A DNA stretch of 9,098 nucleotides from Deltaproteobacteria bacterium. GTDB taxonomy: Bacteria; Desulfobacterota; DSM-4660; Desulfatiglandales; HGW-15. Made by a program: the position numbers and the translations under genes. The number at the start of each line of letters is the position of its first letter. The stretch's first letter is position 1. The notes under the pieces were generated by a model. That model searched no databases. It saw nothing but the letters and a program-made list of their open reading frames with translations, and was not told the origin of the DNA. Where the stretch lies: NCBI GenBank assembly GCA_019308525.1, contig JAFDIC010000132.1, positions 1 to 9,098 of the forward strand. The letters run 5' to 3'. Shown here in pieces: positions 7,397-9,098 of this stretch.

Positions 7397-7918
7397 ATGA
7401 GACACAGAAAAGCTGCCAGGAAGTTAGGACGCACCAGCAGCCATCGTAAGGCCATGCTGAGGAATATGATGACCTCCCTGTTCAAACACGAACAATTGGA
7501 GACCACGGACGCAAAGGCAAAGGAGCTCAAGAGGGTTGCCGAGAAGGTAATTACCCTGGCAAAGAGAGGAGACCTGCATGCCAGGCGGCAGGCCCTTGCT
7601 CGTCTCCAGGAGAAGGGCGTTACGCACAGGCTCTTTGAAGAGTTGAAGAGCCGTTTTGCGGATAGACAGGGAGGCTATGTCAGGATAACGAAGAAGGGGA
7701 TGAGGAAAGGGGACGGGGCCCCGGTTTCCATCGTACAGCTTCTGCCTGCGGAAGAAAAGAAAAAGCCCGGGAAGGAAAAGGCTGAGACAAAGGCAAAGGC
7801 CAAGAGAAAAGAGAAACCTGCTGAAGAAGGCGCCAAGAAGGAACCTGGTAAAGAGGAGATGGACAAGAAAGGCAAAGATAAGAAAGGGGTCGAAGAGGTG
7901 GAAGAGGCCGGCAAATGA
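7397..7918 (+). CDS. rplQ: 50S ribosomal protein L17 with charged C-terminal extension
   Basis: L17 lies near the 50S exit tunnel and assembles with 23S rRNA. Residues 1-117 are a standard L17: MRHRKAARKLGRTSSHRKAM, LRNMMTSLFKHEQLETTDAK, GGYVRITKKGMRKGDGAP, ending SIVQLLP. Bacterial L17 is usually about 115-130 aa; this one is 173. The extra 56 residues (nt about 7748-7915) are almost only Lys, Glu, Ala, Gly, Pro and Asp, for example KKKPGKEKAETKAKAKRKEK. They look disordered and have no hydrophobic core. Similar low-complexity tails occur on some L17 and other ribosomal proteins; the function is unknown. ATG 7397 lies 5 nt after the rpoA stop, with AGGA at 7390-7393 overlapping that stop. 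This is the last gene of the operon. There is no frameshift or stop in the tail. Confidence 0.95.
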   Translation: MRHRKAARKLGRTSSHRKAMLRNMMTSLFKHEQLETTDAKAKELKRVAEKVITLAKRGDLHARRQALARLQEKGVTHRLFEELKSRFADRQGGYVRITKKGMRKGDGAPVSIVQLLPAEEKKKPGKEKAETKAKAKRKEKPAEEGAKKEPGKEEMDKKGKDKKGVEEVEEAGK

Positions 7919-7967
7919 CGTGCTCAGATAGGGGATTTCGGGATTGGGGAATTAGCGCGCCGGTGTC

Positions 7968-7997
7968 ATAATAGATGTCCGATATGTAAGGTGTCAA
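7968..7997 (-). promoter_or_regulatory. sigma-70-like promoter on the minus strand
   Basis: Read on the minus strand, TTGACA (complement of 7992-7997) is followed after 18 nt by TATTAT (complement of 7968-7973). That is a perfect -35 and 5 of 6 for the -10. It would start transcription near 7961, running antisense into the 3' end of rplQ. Without expression data it may be chance. It overlaps codons of the small minus-strand reading frame that begins at 8018. Confidence 0.3.
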
Positions 7998-8057
7998 TGA
8001 ATACTTTGAGGATGCCATTACAAGAACCTCCTTTTCATGTTTCATTCTAACAGGGAA

Positions 8058-8096
8058 ACCTGGTCCTCAGGGCCAGGTCAGAGATCATTGGCTCTG
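8058..8096 (+). other. two tandem GC-rich hairpins
   Basis: First hairpin: 8058-8066 pairs with 8070-8078 (9 bp including one G-U, loop TCA; ACCTGG opposite CCAGGT). Second: CAGAG (8079-8083) pairs with CTCTG (8092-8096), 8-nt loop, directly adjoining the first. No T-run follows on the plus strand. On the minus strand the first stem is followed only by TTTCCC. They may be the 3' stabilising or Rho-linked end of the rplQ message, about 140 nt after its stop. Confidence 0.4.
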
Positions 8097-8117
8097 CCTT
8101 AAGAAATGAAAAGGCTC

Positions 8118-8276
8118 TAAATCCGAAGCACGATATCCGAAATCCGAAACAATACTTAATGACCAGAATTCAAATGATCCAAACAATAGGCGTAGCGATT
8201 ATGATTTTGTTTTTGTCATTAGGACATTTGATATTTGATTTTGTTTCGAATTTCGAGATTCGGATTTTGGATTTTG
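8118..8276. repeat. imperfect palindromic intergenic repeat (MITE-like, non-coding)
   Basis: The left end AAATCCGAAGCACGATATCC (8119-8138), continuing to GAAATCCGAAACAA (8152), aligns without gaps to the reverse complement of the right end (about 8241-8274). I count 25 of 34 positions identical, and both arms end in CGAAACAA. Inside, TCAAATG recurs in both arms. The motif family (AATCCGAAATCCGAAAC / GTTTCGAATTTCG) is of a kind I associate with dispersed intergenic repeats in deltaproteobacterial and related genomes; that association is from memory. The arms are degenerate, and there is no transposase and no obvious target duplication. Confidence 0.6.
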
Positions 8277-8321
8277 CCAACGCGAGAACAACAAATCATG
8301 CCCTCTGGGCTTAGACCAAAA

Positions 8322-8346
8322 CCGGGCCCTTTGGACCCGGATTTTT
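8322..8346 (+). terminator. terminator/attenuator-like hairpin before the response regulator
   Basis: CCGGG (8322-8326) pairs with CCCGG (8336-8340). Inside, CC pairs with GG after one C-A mismatch, with a TTT loop. ATTTTT (8341-8346) follows. AAA upstream (8318-8320) can pair with part of the T-run after an A-A mismatch. It lies only 8 nt before the AAGGGAGG ribosome binding site (8354-8361), so it could terminate read-through from upstream or attenuate the regulator gene. Confidence 0.5.
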
Positions 8347-8371
8347 GCTTCATAAGGGAGGTTTTTTTGTC

Positions 8372-9098
8372 TTGCGTGATCGATTGGGGGGAGCGTTGGC
8401 GGACAAAGAGAAGGGAAAGATTCTTGTCGTAGATGACGAGAGGAGTATGAGGGAATTTCTCGAGATCTTTCTGAGCAAGGAGGGGTATGAGGTGACCCTC
8501 GCTTCCAACGGGGAAGAGGCCAATCACTTGTTGGAGGAAGGGAACTACGATGTCGTGATAACAGACATAAAAATGAAGGATGTCGATGGGATAGACGTCC
8601 TTAAAAAGGCCAAGGCGTTGAGCCCGGAGACCATTGTGATCATAATTTCCGCCTTTGCCACTGCCGAAAACGCTGTTGAGGCCATGAAGGAAGGGGCCTA
8701 TGACTATATTCCAAAACCTTTCAAGGTTAAGGATATCAAGAAGATAGTCCAGGACGCCCTGGGGACGAGAAGGCAGAGCCCCAAGGAAGCCCGGGAACAA
8801 GAAACATCGACCTGGCTTCACTACGGGTACCTGATAGGGGATAGCCCGCAGATGAGGAAGGTCTACGAGATGATAGAACGGGTTTCCCAGACCAAGAGCA
8901 ATATCCTCATCTCGGGCGAGAGCGGTACCGGCAAAGAGCTGGTGGCGAGGGCCATTAACGAGCAGAGCAAGAGGCGGGACAAGGCCTTTGTGGTGATCAA
9001 CTGTGCAGGTATCCCGGAGAACCTGATAGAGAGCGAGTTGTTCGGATACAAGAAGGGGGCGTTCACAGGGGCCCTTGCTGACAAGGAAGGGCTCTTCG
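8372..9098 (+). CDS. Sigma-54-dependent response regulator, NtrC/PilR type (5' part)
   Basis: The first 242 codons are present; the gene runs off the right edge. The receiver domain (about residues 16-125) has the acidic pocket ILVVDDE (Asp21, Asp22), phosphoacceptor Asp65 (VVITDIKM), Ser93 and Lys115 (PKPF). SMREFLEIF after the DDE is typical of PilR-like proteins. The AAA+ domain begins about residue 152 (GYLIGDSPQM), with Walker A GESGTGKE at 182-189 and the sigma-54-contact loop GYKKGAFTGA at 225-234. Walker B and the HTH lie outside the window. The partner kinase is not visible. I start at TTG 8372, which has AAGGGAGG 10 nt upstream. TTG 8396 gives a shorter N-terminus but has its GGAG only 2 nt away. 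The usual Pro after the phosphosite (DxxMP) is Lys69. Target genes are unknown. Confidence 0.93.
   Translation, partial: MRDRLGGALADKEKGKILVVDDERSMREFLEIFLSKEGYEVTLASNGEEANHLLEEGNYDVVITDIKMKDVDGIDVLKKAKALSPETIVIIISAFATAENAVEAMKEGAYDYIPKPFKVKDIKKIVQDALGTRRQSPKEAREQETSTWLHYGYLIGDSPQMRKVYEMIERVSQTKSNILISGESGTGKELVARAINEQSKRRDKAFVVINCAGIPENLIESELFGYKKGAFTGALADKEGLF

Larger units (their letters stand above)
7919..8371. other. 453-base non-coding region between rplQ and the regulator gene
   Basis: No gene that I can support. It contains, in order: degenerate GGGGATT-type repeats (7931-7952), a minus-strand promoter-like and RBS-like segment (7968-8031), two tandem GC hairpins (8058-8096), a long imperfect palindrome (about 8118-8276), and a terminator-like hairpin (8322-8346) followed by the ribosome binding site of the response regulator. 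The palindromic part is clearly more AT-rich than the flanking genes. No intrinsic terminator with a T-run follows rplQ directly. Confidence 0.7.

Noticed and set aside
7931..8276. CRISPR array in the repeat-rich intergenic region
   Set aside because: The repeats are degenerate and palindromic, with no regular direct repeats or uniform spacers and no cas genes.
8333..8348. Sigma-54 promoter (GG...GC) before the response regulator
   Set aside because: The GG and GC are separated by 12 nt, not the required 10, and the segment is better explained as a hairpin stem plus T-run.
8235..8432. 65-codon plus-strand frame through the palindrome and hairpin
   Set aside because: It is read through repeat and terminator sequence, is out of frame with the response regulator and has no good RBS.
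8219..8821. 200-codon minus-strand reading frame across the palindrome and the receiver domain
   Set aside because: It overlaps the certain response-regulator coding region and the non-coding repeat; it is a shadow.
1..9098. An undescribed defence, mobile or biosynthetic system
   Set aside because: All coding sequence is accounted for by conserved ribosomal, secretion, transcription and two-component families. Only spacer elements remain unexplained.

Overview
The window is a bacterial ribosomal-protein superoperon, all on the plus strand, followed by an unrelated regulatory locus. The order is rpsN (3' end only), rpsH, rplF, rplR, rpsE, rpmD, rplO, secY, infA, rpmJ, rpsM, rpsK, rpsD, rpoA, rplQ. 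This joins the distal spc operon to a complete alpha operon. Next come about 450 bases of non-coding, repeat-bearing DNA, then the 5' end of an NtrC/PilR-type sigma-54-dependent response regulator that runs off the right edge.

The protein sequences suggest a Gram-negative, deltaproteobacterium-like (Desulfobacterota) organism. Hints are the SecY N-terminus, the short S5 N-terminus, a four-cysteine zinc S4, a short zinc-type S14 C-terminus, a zinc L36, an RpoA with an acidic linker and tail, and the PilR-like regulator. This is inference from recognisable sequence style, not from a search. Purine-rich Shine-Dalgarno sites are clear at most genes. TTG/GTG starts are common: infA (GTG), and rpsM, rpsD, rpoA, probably rpsE and the regulator (TTG).

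Layout: 3-2820 small- and large-subunit proteins; 2876-4189 the SecY translocon channel; 4242-4585 IF-1 and L36 (no adk or map between secY and infA); 4682-7918 S13, S11, S4, RNA polymerase alpha and L17 in the classic alpha-operon order. The genes supply ribosome assembly (S8, S5, S4, S11, S13, S14, L6, L18, L30, L15, L36, L17), initiation (IF-1), transcription (alpha) and membrane insertion of nascent proteins (SecY), so they are plausibly co-transcribed for growth-rate control. Several internal spacers are longer than needed and contain inverted repeats: rplR-rpsE, rpmJ-rpsM, rpsK-rpsD and rpsD-rpoA. The rpmJ-rpsM spacer can form two mutually exclusive hairpins, a candidate translational switch ahead of the S4-regulated alpha genes.

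The 7919-8371 gap holds a minus-strand promoter-like and RBS-like segment, two tandem GC hairpins, a roughly 160-bp imperfect palindromic repeat, and a terminator/attenuator-like hairpin just before the regulator's ribosome binding site. I see no mobile element gene, CRISPR, tRNA or defence system. The coding content is ordinary. The points worth a second look are in the spacers, the L17 tail and the palindromic repeat.
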